Shown in pieces: positions 47,705 through 58,904 of a stretch of 64,000 bases of DNA; position 1 is the first letter of the stretch, and every line of letters begins with the position of its first letter. Origin of the DNA: Piliocolobus tephrosceles (lineage: Eukaryota > Chordata > Mammalia > Primates > Cercopithecidae). The notes beneath the pieces are model-generated. The model had not been told where the DNA came from, made no database searches, and saw only the letters and a program-made list of their open reading frames with translations. The translations under genes and the position numbers were made by a program. The stretch covers positions 110,340,199 through 110,404,198 of the forward strand of contig NC_045434.1 of the NCBI RefSeq assembly GCF_002776525.5, written 5' to 3'.

Positions 47705-48100
47705 TTTTAGTTAAGATTAGCCCAAAGCTGCCTCCTTGTAAATTTGGCCTAAAGGTTTCTTCATACATAGTAAACTGTAACCTAACTGGATGTATGAACA
47801 GACTATAAACTATATTTGTAACCAATCACCAAGTTTCAGCCAATCACAGATGGTCAACCATTCAAACGCTGTTCAAATAAGACAAATGCTGAGCTGTAAC
47901 CAGTCCTACTGTTACTGTACCACACTTCCGTTCTCTATACATCACTTTCCCTTTTCTGTCCATAATCCTCTCCAACCACACGACAGTGCCAGAGCGTGTA
48001 TAAATCTATTCAGGGGGCTGCCAGCTCTATTAAATTTAATTTGTCTAAATTTTTTTTTAACAGTAGTCTGTGTACCAGTGCCTGGCTCAGTCTTCTCTTT
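47705..48100 (+). mobile_element. LTR-like block, family unassigned
   Basis: It contains CCAATCAC twice (near 47822 and 47840), compact promoter-like sequence and an end (TTTAATTTGTCTAAATTTTT then AACAGTAG) like several ERV1 LTRs. No flanking duplication found and the ends are not fixed. It encodes nothing. Confidence 0.4.
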
Positions 48101-48339
48101 TCCTGTAACAGCTTCTCAGACACAGTCTGCTACACACCACATTTATTTTTCCTAGAGGCTTCTCTCCTGAGCCTTTCATCTTCCTGCTCTGTGGACCAAT
48201 GGAGACCAGGCCAATGGAGAGTTCCCTTTACCACCAGCCTGGGCCTGGGCGTTCCCTTCACCTCAGTCCTGTGTTGGAGCCGTTCCTTCCTGGCGTTCAT
48301 GCTCTGTCTCTCTCCTGGTGTGGTGGAGCATATTGTCCG

Positions 48340-48349
48340 GTAGCTTCTT
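48340..48349 (+). repeat. Target-site duplication, left copy of AluY
   Basis: GTAGCTTCTT is repeated exactly at 48674-48683. The empty site would read GTAGCTTCTT/AAGAC, a good L1 endonuclease site. Confidence 0.92.
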
Positions 48350-48673
48350 TTTTTTTTTTTTTTTTTTTTTGAGACGGAGTCTCGCTCTGTCGCCCAGGCT
48401 GGAGTGCAGTGGCCGGATCTCAGCTCACTGCAAGCTCCGCCTCCCGGGTTTACACCATTCTCCCGCCTCAGCCTCACAAGTAGCTGGGACTACAGGCGCC
48501 CGCCACCTCGCCCGGCTAGTTTTTGGGGTGGGTGTGTGTGTGTGTGTGTGTGTATTTTTAGTAGAGACGGGGTTTCACTGTTTTAGCCAGGATGGTCTCG
48601 ATCTTCTGACCTCGTGATCCGCCCGTCTCGGCCTCCCAAAGTGCTGGGATTACAGGCTTGAGCCACCGTGCCC
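48350..48673 (-). mobile_element. AluY, Old World monkey type
   Basis: A full-length, little-diverged Alu in reverse with a 21-base T tract and a perfect 10-base target duplication. CCCGTCTCGGCCTCC and GGCTTGAGCCACC are variants I associate with cercopithecine AluYRa-like subfamilies. A (GT) run has grown inside the right-arm side at 48532-48553. Confidence 0.88.
48532..48553 (+). repeat. (GT) microsatellite inside an Alu
   Basis: Eleven GT units, in the place where Alu normally has GTATTTTT. Confidence 0.95.
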
Positions 48674-48683
48674 GTAGCTTCTT
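48674..48683 (+). repeat. Target-site duplication, right copy of AluY
   Basis: An exact repeat of 48340-48349. Confidence 0.92.
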
Positions 48684-49039
48684 AAGACACGATACTTGGA
48701 AGTAAGTTTGTTGAAATTTTTGTACGTCTGAAATATATTTATCCTGGCTCGTCTAAATGCAGTGGTTACGACTAACTGATCACAATCAGTTACAGATTTC
48801 TTTGCTTCTTCACTCCTACTGCTTCACTTGACTAGCCTAAAAAAAATTTTTTTAAAAACAACTTTTTTTAGTTTTTTAATAAAAAAGAATAAAAGAGAAA
48901 ATAATAAAATATATGTATCTTACCGCTACACAGCTACACATCTTGATAGTTTAGCTAATTGTCTATTCCTAGACTGGAAATACTATTTCTTCATAATCCT
49001 GAATGTAGTTCTCCACTATCTTCTGTCTTCCAGGGTAGG

Positions 49040-49640
49040 GTAGTTGCTAATTACTAAACCTTTGTATGTGACCTTTTTCACTCTCTGGAAGATCTTTATA
49101 TCAATTCTTTATTCCTGTTGTACTGAATTTCATAAGGATGTATCTTGGTACAGTTTATTTTAGGGGAAATTTTGGGCTTTTATTCTAAACACTTAGGTAG
49201 TTTGGTTTTCCAAAATGTTATAAAATTATTCATTTGATAATTCTGTTTTATTCATTTTTCTCTCATATATCTTTCTATAATCTCTATTAGTTTGATATTA
49301 GAATTCTCCATTTTTCTTATGTTTTTTCTCTTCTTATTCATATTTTTGTTTTACTTTCAGTGAGACTTCGTCTACTTCATGTTCCAATTCTTCTTTTAAA
49401 TTTTTAATTTTTGCTGTATTGTGAATGTATAACAGCTTTTTCTTATTCTCTTCTAATTCCTTTTTATAGCATCCTTGACTCTAGGGATATTAATTATTGC
49501 TTTAAGGTAAGTTTTCTTCTGTTCTTGTTTGCTTTTTTTTTTTTTTTTTGAGCTTTTCTTTTCTCTCTGCTTTTTCTGTGATATACCTTTCTAAAAAATC
49601 CAGATTCTGCTTTGCATTCATTTCTGAGAGTGATACACTG
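49040..49640 (-). mobile_element. Old L1 or HAL1-like ORF1 region
   Basis: T-rich sequence that in reverse reads as old L1/HAL1 ORF1 coiled-coil-type sequence (TTTTACTTTCAGTGAGACTTC and CTTTTTATAGCATCCTTGAC). Diverged; no coding capacity. Confidence 0.45.
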
Positions 49641-50109
49641 AAACCCTGTGATTGAGTGAGGCTTGATACTGCTGAAATCCAACCTATAGATGTTTTCTTT
49701 GGGAAAATACATGTGTGTGTGCATGCACATGTATTCCCTTTCCTCTTTCTTCCTGGCCATTGTGATCCCCAGAGGAGAATGCACCAGTCTTTTCCGTTGA
49801 GGTTTAAGTGTAGTAGATGGCGTTCACTAGGGTAGGGAAAGGAGCTGAGTGCCTTATCCTTCAGGATGCAGCCTTTCTCATAACCCCTCTCTTTTGAGTT
49901 GGTTACCTCATCCAAGCTCTCTGCTATACCTTGTGTCTCTGAATTCAGAAGTCCTCTGGTTCAGTTGCTTCATAGAACAAATCTCTCTTCCCTTGCCAAA
50001 GTAAGAGAAGGTCAGTTACCTGGACATACGGGGAGGAGGCCTGGAGGTCGAACTGACTGTTTTGTAGACTTTCACCCAATTCCTCTGTTTTCAACTATAC
50101 CACACTTCC

Positions 50110-50114
50110 ACCTT
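50110..50114 (+). repeat. Target-site duplication, left copy of MLT1A
   Basis: ACCTT, repeated at 50486-50490. Confidence 0.85.
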
Positions 50115-50485
50115 TGCTACAGACTGGATGTTTGTGTCTGTTCCTTCAAAATTGATTTGTTGAAATTCTAACCCCTAGTGTCGATGGTATTAACAGGTAA
50201 GGACTTTGAGATGTAACTAGGTCATGAGTGTAGAACCGTAATGAATGGGATTAGTGCCCTTATAATGGGGACCTTAGAGAGTTTTCTCATTCCCTTCACA
50301 CCATGTGAGGATACAGGAGAAGTTGGCAGTCTGCAACCTGGAAGAAGGCCCTCACCAGAACCCAACCATGCTGGCACCCTGATCTCAGACTTCCAGGCTT
50401 TGGAACTATGGGAAATAAATTTCTGTTGTTTATGAGACACCCAGTCAATGGAACTTCATTAGAGCAGCCCAAACTGACTGAGACA
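50115..50485 (+). mobile_element. Solo LTR, MLT1A type (ERVL-MaLR)
   Basis: Starts TGCTACAGACTGGATG and ends GACTGAGACA, with the MLT1A body (GGGATTAGTGCCCTTATAAT, CACCATGTGAGGATACAGGA, GGAAATAAATTTCTGTTGTTTATG containing AATAAA). 371 bases, TG...CA ends and a 5-base ACCTT duplication. A solo LTR of an ancient non-coding retrotransposon. Confidence 0.92.
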
Positions 50486-50490
50486 ACCTT
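50486..50490 (+). repeat. Target-site duplication, right copy of MLT1A
   Basis: ACCTT, identical to 50110-50114. Confidence 0.85.
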
Positions 50491-50750
50491 CCACAGCACC
50501 TGGTGTCCCTAGTTTTTTGGTTTGTCTGGAGCTCTTCAGAATGAATAGAATTGCTTCCCTCTGGTATACTATCCCAAACACTTAACTTTCATCTTTTTAA
50601 GCTTTCTGTGATCTGCTAAATCAATTCCCAACATCTCATATAGTTTTGTCTGTATATATTGTGGTTTTGGGTTACTTATGTTTTCCTAGTTTCACCAGTG
50701 TTGGAGTGTATGTTCTGTTCCAGTTCTCCTTATTGCTTTGGGATAATATT

Positions 50751-51059
50751 TTTTTCTTTTTTCTTTTTTTTTTTTTTTTTTAGGGAATCTCACTCTGTCA
50801 CCCAGGCTGGAGTGCAGTGGTGCAATCTCTGCTCACTGCAAGCTCCGCCTCCCGGGTTCATGTCATTCTCCTGCCTCAGCCTCCCAAGTAGCTGGAACTA
50901 CAGGCACCCGCCACCACCCCCAGCTAATTTTTTGTATTTTTAGTAGAGACAGGGTTTCACCATGTTAGCCAGGATGATCTTGATCTCCTGACCTTGTGAT
51001 CTGCCTGCCTTGGCCACCCAAAGTGCTGGGATTACAGGTGTGAGTCACCGCGCCTGGCC
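50751..51059 (-). mobile_element. AluY/AluSc
   Basis: Full dimeric Alu in reverse. TGCTTTGGGA (50734-50743) before the T tract and TGCTTTGAGG (51060-51069) after it form an imperfect target duplication. Confidence 0.9.
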
Positions 51060-51079
51060 TGCTTTGAGGTGATTTTTAA

Positions 51080-51330
51080 AGAGATGTAGGAGAAATGTCA
51101 ACTCAAACCAGAAGTTCCTCATCCCTTCTTTGCCCCTTCCACTTCTACTGCTTAATTCACATCCTTATTGACTCTCACCTATACCTTTAAAGTATCATCT
51201 AGCTGCTCGTCTTATCTCCAGTTATTTCTCCTACAGTCCGTCCTTCACATATAACCAGATCTGATTGCACTCCTCCCCAACTCAAGAACTTTCAATGACC
51301 ACCTGCAATAAACAGAACTATGTTGTTTCC
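51080..51330 (+). repeat. L2 fragment, weak
   Basis: TATTTCTCCTACAGTCCGTCC and AACCAGATCTGATTGCACTCC match the order of the L2 3' region. Diverged. Confidence 0.5.
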
Positions 51331-51610
51331 AATTTGATTTCAACCATCTTTTCCAGTCTTATTTACTTCTATACTCATAAACTTTAGTATCCAACAAGGA
51401 TCTATTGGAAAATTACCATATATCAGGGTCATGCTAGGCATTCGTGGATACAACGATTAAAATACAGTCTGTATATTTGGAAACCTCAGAGTCCTTCATT
51501 AAAGTCTGCAGGATGAATGGATGGATAGATGAATAAATTTAAAAACAAGTAAAGGAAGACAGCTTTTTTCTCTCCCTGGCATCTGCTCCCCATCCCCATA
51601 GATGTCTGTT

Positions 51611-51766
51611 GCGCCTGTAGTCCCAGCTACTCGGGAGGCTGAGGCAGGAGAATAGCGTAAACCCGGGAGGCGGTGCTTGCAGTGAGCTGAGATCCGCCGG
51701 TCACTGCACTCCAGCCCGGGCGACAGAGCGAGACTCCGTCTCAAAAAAAAAAAAAAAAAAAAAAAA
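51611..51766 (+). mobile_element. AluY, 5'-truncated, monkey-like
   Basis: Only the right half is present (GCGCCTGTAGTCCCAGCTAC onward) with a clean 23-base A tail. GATCCGCCGGTCACTGCACT resembles the monkey-lineage GATCCGGCCACTG. I find no target duplication (upstream ends ATGTCTGTT, downstream begins TTCTACCC). Confidence 0.85.
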
Positions 51767-52074
51767 TTCTACCCATTCAAAGTCAACCTCAAGCAATAAG
51801 CCTCCTTTATTTCTATGTTGGAATTAATCTCTTTCGTCTTTCCTACTCCACTGAGCACTGCCTCTGTACTGATGTTAGAACACTGAATCCAGGTACGTGG
51901 AATGTGCTTATGGATATGTCTGTCTCCCTCACCTGATGGAGAACTCCTGAGTGGTAGGGAACACAAAGATCTCATAGTATGAGGAAAGTGTTTTGCATAA
52001 AGCAGAAACTAAATAAAAATGCATTGAAAATATCACTTTTTCCTGTTGACGAATTCAAGGAAGAAACGTTCAGT

Positions 52075-52250
52075 TGGTGTATAAACATTTAAACATTTAT
52101 TAATCTACTCTGGGCCAGGCCTTGTGCCATACGCTCCCATTACAAAAATGAAAAAGACACAGTCATGCCCTGAAGTGCTGCCCTGTCCAACAAGGAGATA
52201 TAAGTGCAAACAATTATAAAAACGTGATAGGTGCAATGCCAGAGGTGGGA
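52075..52250 (-). repeat. L2 3' end
   Basis: AAACATTTATTAATCTACTCTGGGCCAGGC and CAACAAGGAGATATAAGTGCAAAC are reverse L2. Confidence 0.7.
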
Positions 52251-52464
52251 GCAGGGTGGGAAGAACTTAGAACCCTGCCTGGGAAAGAAAGTAAAGTGGG
52301 GTAGGGGTCGGAGGGGCGGACCAGAAAGAAGGTGATATCCAGCTAAGACATGGAGGATGAAGAGCAGTTCCCTAGAAGGAGAAGGAATAGAAAGAAAATT
52401 CTAATGGTTGTTATTTTTACTTATGGCCGTATCAAAGGAAGGAAAACCATGAATCTATTCAAGC

Positions 52465-52545
52465 AGATTCATTCCTTCAATATTCAAACACTTATTAAGA
52501 ACCTTCCATGGGCCAGGCCCCACGCTAGGCAGATATTTTTAATAC
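52465..52545 (-). repeat. L2 3' end fragment
   Basis: TTCATTCCTTCAATATTCAAACAC then GGGCCAGGCCCCACGCTAGG. Confidence 0.65.
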
Positions 52546-53500
52546 AGATTGGCTAAAAAGTATGTAAAGAAGCAGCACATGTCAATTCAACAAAGGATTT
52601 TATACAGAATAGCAATAATATAGTCCAGGTAAGTTTTCCTCACGATTTCTTAATTCAAATAAAAAGCCTGGAAAAATAATGCATGCGGATAACAAATTCA
52701 TTAGGCAATTTCTCTCAAATATCAACTGTCCCAGCAAGCACTTGGCAAGAGCTTCATCGCAATCAATTCCTGGTTGAATTCTCTGATGAGGGTTGGAAAT
52801 GCCATTATTCTGAGTTGTTGATTAAAGAGGGATTCACATGCTTTACACATACCAGATGTGCAGGAGGTGGAGCCCGCTGCCTTGCTGAATAATTAGGAGC
52901 CTGATTTACATTCTCTGTCAGAGGCAGGGTCTGTATACTTCTCATTGCAGCTGAGGAAGACTGTGTGTGTGTGCATGTTTAAGTGTTTAGTGCTAACCTC
53001 ATGCCAGGCACCAAGCTAGACACTTTACATTATCTCCTTTAATGTTTACTGTGACCCTTTTGAGACAGATGTGTTATAGAGATGTCTGTGGAAACAGAGA
53101 GCATTTATTTTCTTCTATATATTATTATCTATTGTATCAGGGATGTTGCCAGTCAATTCTAGTATAGACACAGAGAATTGCCTTGAAACATTTTTCTGTT
53201 CAGGGAAGTTACTTGAGCAGCCTCTCAAGACAAGTAGGTGCTGTGTGCCCTGAGAAGGTTATAACAGCACCTGTTTTGTGCTAGACCATGTTTTTCCTTT
53301 TTAATTTATCTGAATCTTTGGGGTTTATAGGTAGAAAGGGACTGCTCATATTTCAACAGGGCGAAGAAGCTCCAGGAAGCTAAGAAATGGAGATCCAATG
53401 CTTCCTTTTGAAATTCATTATTACTAGAATCTCTTTGAATGAATGTTCTCCCAACTTAAATGTTGGTTTTGCAAGAGCAGGGTTCTCTGTATCTAAAAGA
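52546..53500. other. Mostly unique DNA
   Basis: 52975-53060 (CCTCATGCCAGGCACCAAGC...TTATCTCCTTTAATG) is a weak reverse MIR or L2 trace. Otherwise nothing recognised. Confidence 0.4.
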
Positions 53501-53504
53501 CTCA

Positions 53505-53560
53505 GATGGTGGCTTGCACATAGTAAGTGCTCAATAAATATTTGTTGAGTGACTGTTATC
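53505..53560 (+). repeat. L2 3' end
   Basis: GCACATAGTAAGTGCTCAATAAATATTTGTTGAG, the typical L2 terminus. Confidence 0.75.
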
Positions 53561-54105
53561 CCCCAGTTCTTTACCCCATACACCTGCCCCTAAGTTTTCC
53601 AGATTAAATTTTAACTTTCCTTTCTTACTAATTCTCCAGTAATCTTCCTGAAATAACCAAAAGTTTCAGCAGCTTTTAAAGCCTCTTTACATATTCACAT
53701 CCAATCAAAAATTATAAAAATATGTCCTCAAATAAAAGATAATGTCTGTCCTCCTGTTTGTTATAACCAGAGAATGCGCAACCAGATTATCTAATAATAT
53801 TTATGTCAAGTTGTTTAAATAAATAAGCTAAAAAAGAGGTGGTAGTTAATAAGAGCATATTTTAAACCATTTAATATAGAATTATATATATTACTAGGCA
53901 GGTACTACTTCTGATTTTGTAATAATGTTTCTTCACTGGAATCTATAATAAATTCATTGTTTGAGATGACATGTTTGTGAGGCTATCTAAACTTAAGCCT
54001 TTGGATGGATTTAGCTAAATTTCATTCAAAGTGTTTTAAAATAAATTTACCATCATTTTGATGTTTTCAGAAATCTTTATAAAATCAACAGATAAAAGAG
54101 TCAGA
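53561..54105. other. AT-rich unique DNA
   Basis: No feature recognised. Confidence 0.4.
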
Positions 54106-54159
54106 TGAATTTGATTTTAGCCTGCCAATAATCTATTAATCTACTATTTGAGAGGAAAC
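54106..54159. repeat. Unassigned 54-bp repeat, copy 1
   Basis: 44 of 54 bases match 55871-55924 in the same orientation, with an identical core ATTTGAGAGGAAAC. It lies just before an L2 end. Confidence 0.6.
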
Positions 54160-54167
54160 TATGTCAT

Positions 54168-54330
54168 TCAAGTCAATTCAATAAACACACATCGAAAACC
54201 AACTCTATGCCAGGCATTAGGATATGAACAAAAGACATAAAGATGTGAAGCTTACAGTCTAGTGGGGAGAAACAAATGACCAGGGAAATGGCTATAATGC
54301 AGATAAGAAGTGGAAGAAGATCCGAGGGGC
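54168..54330 (-). repeat. L2 3' end
   Basis: TTCAATAAACACACATCGAAAACC, ATGCCAGGCATTAGGATATG and CTTACAGTCTAGTGGGGAG are reverse L2. Confidence 0.75.
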
Positions 54331-54904
54331 TGATTTTTTTATAGGATAAAGGTAATGTCTGTACACTGTGCAAGGAAGGAAGATAGAGTATGAATTTACA
54401 GATGTTGGTAGTTTCTGTTTTGAATTGTAGAGAGGTTCATTCAATATTAATCTCCTTTATCCACTTAATCCTTTTATTACTCTTACATGTACAGTCAGAT
54501 TTAGGGCAATAATATTTAGGTTTAGAATAAGCTTAAAGATGAAATGCTGACCTTCAGTCTTGTCTAGAATAGTTTTCTGAAGAATTGAGATAAACACTGA
54601 AGGGTGGACAATTAAATGACCAGTAATGCTGGCTCCTTGGTTGAGGCATATGTGAAATTTACTCTCAAATTATTCTACAAGCTATCATAAATATTTTTGA
54701 ATTGCTATAATAAATGATCCTAGGTATGTTTCCATCTTTTGATCACCTTTGAAAAGAGGCCAAGGAAGAACAATCCTCAGATCAGTTATTCCAAAAATCA
54801 CTATTCTGGCAGGCAACTCCTCTACACTATTGTCAGGCAAAAGATGTCTGAAAACAATATAAAATTCAGGAAGGTGTTTGCATTTTCCCTGACATTATTC
54901 CTTT
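54331..54904. other. Unique DNA
   Basis: No repeat or gene recognised. Confidence 0.4.
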
Positions 54905-55245
54905 TCAAATATGTTCCAGGGGCATTACACTAAGCGTTTTACCTACATTATCCCAATTAAGCTCCCCACAATCCTATAAAGAAGTCATAAAACCACTGAA
55001 TATAAAGCTCATGTGAGCAGAGACTGCAGTGTCTTTCATTACTGGCTGTCTCCCCAGAGCCTAGAACAGAGCCTGGAATTACACAGATGCTTGTAAATAT
55101 TTTTGGAATGAATGAAAGGATGGCTGACTACAGGTTAAAGAACTTGCTCAAGGTCACATAGCTAGTAAAGAGTAGAGTCAGGACTCCAACTCAGATCTGT
55201 CTGATTGCAAAGCTTCTGCTTCTAACCCCTATGCTCTATTATCTT
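54905..55245 (-). repeat. MIR with an L2 end inside it
   Basis: Reverse MIR parts at 54905-54990 (TACCTACATTATCCCAATTAAG) and 55125-55245 (AACTTGCTCAAGGTCACATAGC to CCCCTATGCTC) flank a plus-strand L2 terminus at about 54995-55120 (CTGTCTCCCCAGAGCCTAG to TTTTTGGAATGAATGAA). Confidence 0.7.
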
Positions 55246-55764
55246 TCCTGGCTTGAAACTACGTTTTCCATCAATTTCAGACAGCTGATAAATCAGGATG
55301 TCCAATATTTCCAGAGGCACCAACTGGAAAACTGCCCTAGTTAGTCTTGACAAGAAACTACAGTGGGGATTAAGAGAGCAGTCCTTGTTTTAAGGAGACT
55401 CAGAGGTGGGACAGTGATGGCTAATTCACCTCTAGATACCATCAGAGTTGGCATCTTTGAAGATATGTTGTGAGATTTAAATAATATTCTATATGTAACA
55501 GACTTAGTCTAATACTTAAGACTTTGTAACAATCAATAGTTGCAAGAACAAAGAAAGTGACTGTAAATTTTATAGAACATGTGATGCTGTTATTCTAAAA
55601 TGTTGAAAGTAAATGACAGTAGAGCTTTAGAGTGACTTTAGATGGTAAGACTGATGTCCAGCACAGTTGCCTGACTCATATAATAATCATTTGAATGACT
55701 TAATGAGACTCCTATTTGCCTTCCTATTTTAATATAGAAAGAATACTGAGAAATATGTTTTTAA

Positions 55765-56035
55765 ATTATATTCTGAGCACTTTACAAATCCTGACTCCTT
55801 TAACCCTCATAACAACCTTTGAGGTAGATATCATCATTACCATCCCCACTTTACACCTTGTTTTACTTAATAGATTCGAATTCAGCCTGTCAGTAATCTG
55901 TTAACCTATGATTTGAGAGGAAACAGAGGCATAAAGAGGCTAAGTAATTTGACAAGATCATGTAGCTGGTGAGTGCCGAGGTGGGATTAAACCCAGCACG
56001 GCTTCAGGTCTATGCTCTTAACCAGTATACTCTAG
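55765..56035 (-). repeat. MIR interrupted by copy 2 of a 54-bp repeat
   Basis: Reverse MIR: CTTTAACCCTCATAACAACC, then CATAAAGAGGCTAAGTAATTTG and CTATGCTCTTAACCAGTATACT. About 60 bases at 55871-55924 do not belong to MIR and match 54106-54159. Confidence 0.75.
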
Positions 56036-56159
56036 AAAAGTGTAGTGTGGTCAGTTCTAACTCCTATGGCCTGCTGGCACACTGAAGCTGGCTGCCTGTA
56101 TGACCCTACAGTAAAGAGTATGTAACAAACAGACAACAAAATACAAATGTATAATACTT

Positions 56160-58900
56160 CAGAAATTTGTAGTTTTAGATATCATTATAGCGGAAGAAGA
56201 AAGACAAAAAATCAGTGATCTAAGCTTACTTCCATCTTAAAAGCTGGAAAAAGAAGAGCAAATTAATCTAAAGTAAGTAGAAGAAAATAGGTAACAAAAA
56301 TAAGGACAGAAATCAATTAAATAAAAAAGGACAAACAACAGATAAAATCAGTGCAAACATTTATTATTAGAAAAGATTAATAAAATTGGTAACCCCCATC
56401 TAGACTGCTGTGAAGATTATAACATGTGATTTAAAATTTTTGATCCTCTTTCCATCAAGAAATGGAGTTTATATTTCTTCCTCTTAATTTGGGCTGGCCT
56501 CGGTGACTTGTTTGTAGCCAATAAAATTTGGTGCCCATGGCAGTGTTTTACTTTCAATCTATGTGAGGAAAAGCCAAACAACTTCCAACTGGTTCTCTTG
56601 GGATGCTTGCTCTGGAAGAAGACAGCTGCTAAGCTGGAGAGGTCACATGTAAACACTCCATCAACAGCCCCAGCTGAGCTCCCAGCCAACAGCAGGCACC
56701 AGCTGCCAACCCTGTGAGGAGGCCATCTTGGGCATCCAGCCTAGTTGAGTCTCACATGACTGGAGCCCCAACTGACAACTGAATTCAATGACATTAAAGG
56801 CTCCAAGTGAGAACTGTTCAGTTGAGCTCTTCTCAAATTTCAGCCCCACAAAACCATGAGTAAATTAAATTTGTGGTCTTAAGCTGCTAATGCTAGGGAT
56901 AATTTGTTAAGCAGCAATCGTAATCCAAACACTCATCAAGAATAAAAAGAAAATATAAACTTTTAGTATCAGAAATGAAGGAGGGGACAACGCTATAGAT
57001 ACTACACACATCAAAAGGAAAATAAAGCCATATTATGAACAACTTCATGTCAGCATATTTGACAATTTAGATTAAATGGACAAATTCCTCAAAAGACACA
57101 AATTCCCAAAACTGATAGCCATAAATATATATGATAAAAAAGAAATTAAATTTACATTCAAAAATATTCCCACAAAATAAACTTTAGTCCCAGATAGTTC
57201 AACAGTAAATTTAATCAAATAGTTAGGGAAGAAATAATACTAATGTTACATAAACTCAGAAAATATAGAAGCCAGGAATACTTCCAAACTCATTTTAGAA
57301 AGCCAGCACAATCTTGACATCAAAACCTGACAGAGACATTACAAGAAAACAAAACTTCAGACCATGAGTTCCTTGTGAATACAGACATGAATATCACTAA
57401 CAAAGTGTTAGAAAATAATATCCACATGTCTATAACACAATCTAAGTGAGTTTATCCCAGAAATGCAAAGTTGGTTCAACATTCAAATATAAATTGACTT
57501 CTATATGTGAAAATTAATTGAATTTCTACATAGTAGTCACAAACAAGTAAAAAATAAAATGAAAACAATTATTCGTAGTAGTATCAAAAAGATTTAATAT
57601 ATAGAGGTCTAATGAAAGGTACAAAAGATGCCTACACCGACAACCACAAACATTGCTAAGAGAAATTAAGGACTTAAATAAACAAAGCTATCGAACATGT
57701 CCATGAATTGCAAGACTCAATATTGTTAAGATAGCTATTCTTTCATATTAACCTATGGATTCAATATTTTAAAAAACAATCAAAATGCCACATGCTTTTA
57801 AAAAAATATGACAAGCTAATTCTATGTTTTTATGGAAATGTAAAGGGTTTAGAACAGCTAAACTTTAAAAAGTTGAGGGAAGTTGGAAGACTTACACTGC
57901 TTGGTTTCAAGAATTTCATTAAAATACAGTTATCAAACTGTGTGGCACTGGAATAAGGATAGACAGATCAATTCAATGGAACAGGACACAGAGTCCAAAA
58001 ATAGTTCCCCACACAAAGTTAACTGGCTTTTAACCAAAGCCCAAAGGTGTTTCATTCCATACAAATTTCTGTATGGAATAAAACAAACCTCAACCTCTGT
58101 TTTACACTTTACACAAAAACTAATTTGGGATGGATCACAGACCAAAATGTAAAAGCTAGAACCACAAAATTTCAAAAAGAAAGCATAGAAGAATACCTCT
58201 GTGACCTTGAGGAAGTCAAGATTTCTGTGGACACAAAAAGCACTGACTAATAAGAAAAAATGATACATTGTACTTCATAAATATTTTAAAAATCATTGTA
58301 CTTCATAAATATTAAAATTGTTCTGCAAATCAAAAATTACTATGAAGAAAATGAATAAGGAACCCACAGTCTGGGGAAAAAAATTTGCAATGCATACATC
58401 TGACAAGGATGTATATCCAAAATGTGTAAACAATTCCTACAAATCAACAATAAAAGGTAACACAGTTTTTAAAAAGAGGCAATAGATTTGAACAGACATT
58501 TCACAAAAAGAGATCTATAAATGGACAATACATACATGAAAAGGACTCAACATTATGAGTCATAAGGGAAATGTAAATTGAAATTACAATGAAACCATTT
58601 AACACCCACTAGAATGACTAAAAATCAAGAAGATCGATAACACCAACAGTTGGGGCAAAGACATGGACCAACTAGAACTCCCTATGGGAATAGAAACCAG
58701 AACTCTTTGCCTCCAAGTGGGTGGAGAGACAGAAGGATTGATTGGAAAGAGACAAAGAGAAACTCTCTGTGGTAATGAAAATATGTAGTTTAGTTGGCAT
58801 ACACATGGCTGTGTGCATACAATTATCAAAACTCATCAAACTGAGCACTTAAGATCTGTGCATTTTATAATGTGTAAATTATATCTCAACTAATGACCTG
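56160..58900 (+). mobile_element. Old L1 (L1M), ORF2 to 3' end, interrupted by an LTR
   Basis: 56160-56399 matches ORF2 after the endonuclease (GCTGGAAAAAGAAGAGCAAATTAA). It resumes after an LTR-like insertion at 56936 and continues through RT and the C-terminus to an L1MB/L1MD-type end near 58900 (AAGATCTGTGCATTTTATAATG). Indels and stops throughout; the 89-codon ORF at 57883-58152 is a degraded ORF2 piece. Confidence 0.75.
56400..56935 (+). mobile_element. MaLR/MLT1-like LTR
   Basis: TTTTTGATCCTCTTTCCATCAAG, GGCTGGCCTCGGTGACTTG, GGCCATCTTGGGCATCCAG and an end GTTAAGCAGCAATCG follow a common MLT1-type LTR layout. It interrupts an old L1. No target duplication found and the subfamily is uncertain. 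Confidence 0.6.
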
Positions 58901-58904
58901 AATG

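Noticed and set aside
48130..48477. 115-codon ORFs on both strands
   Set aside because: They run into the Alu at 48350 and depend on its sequence. No protein family is recognised.
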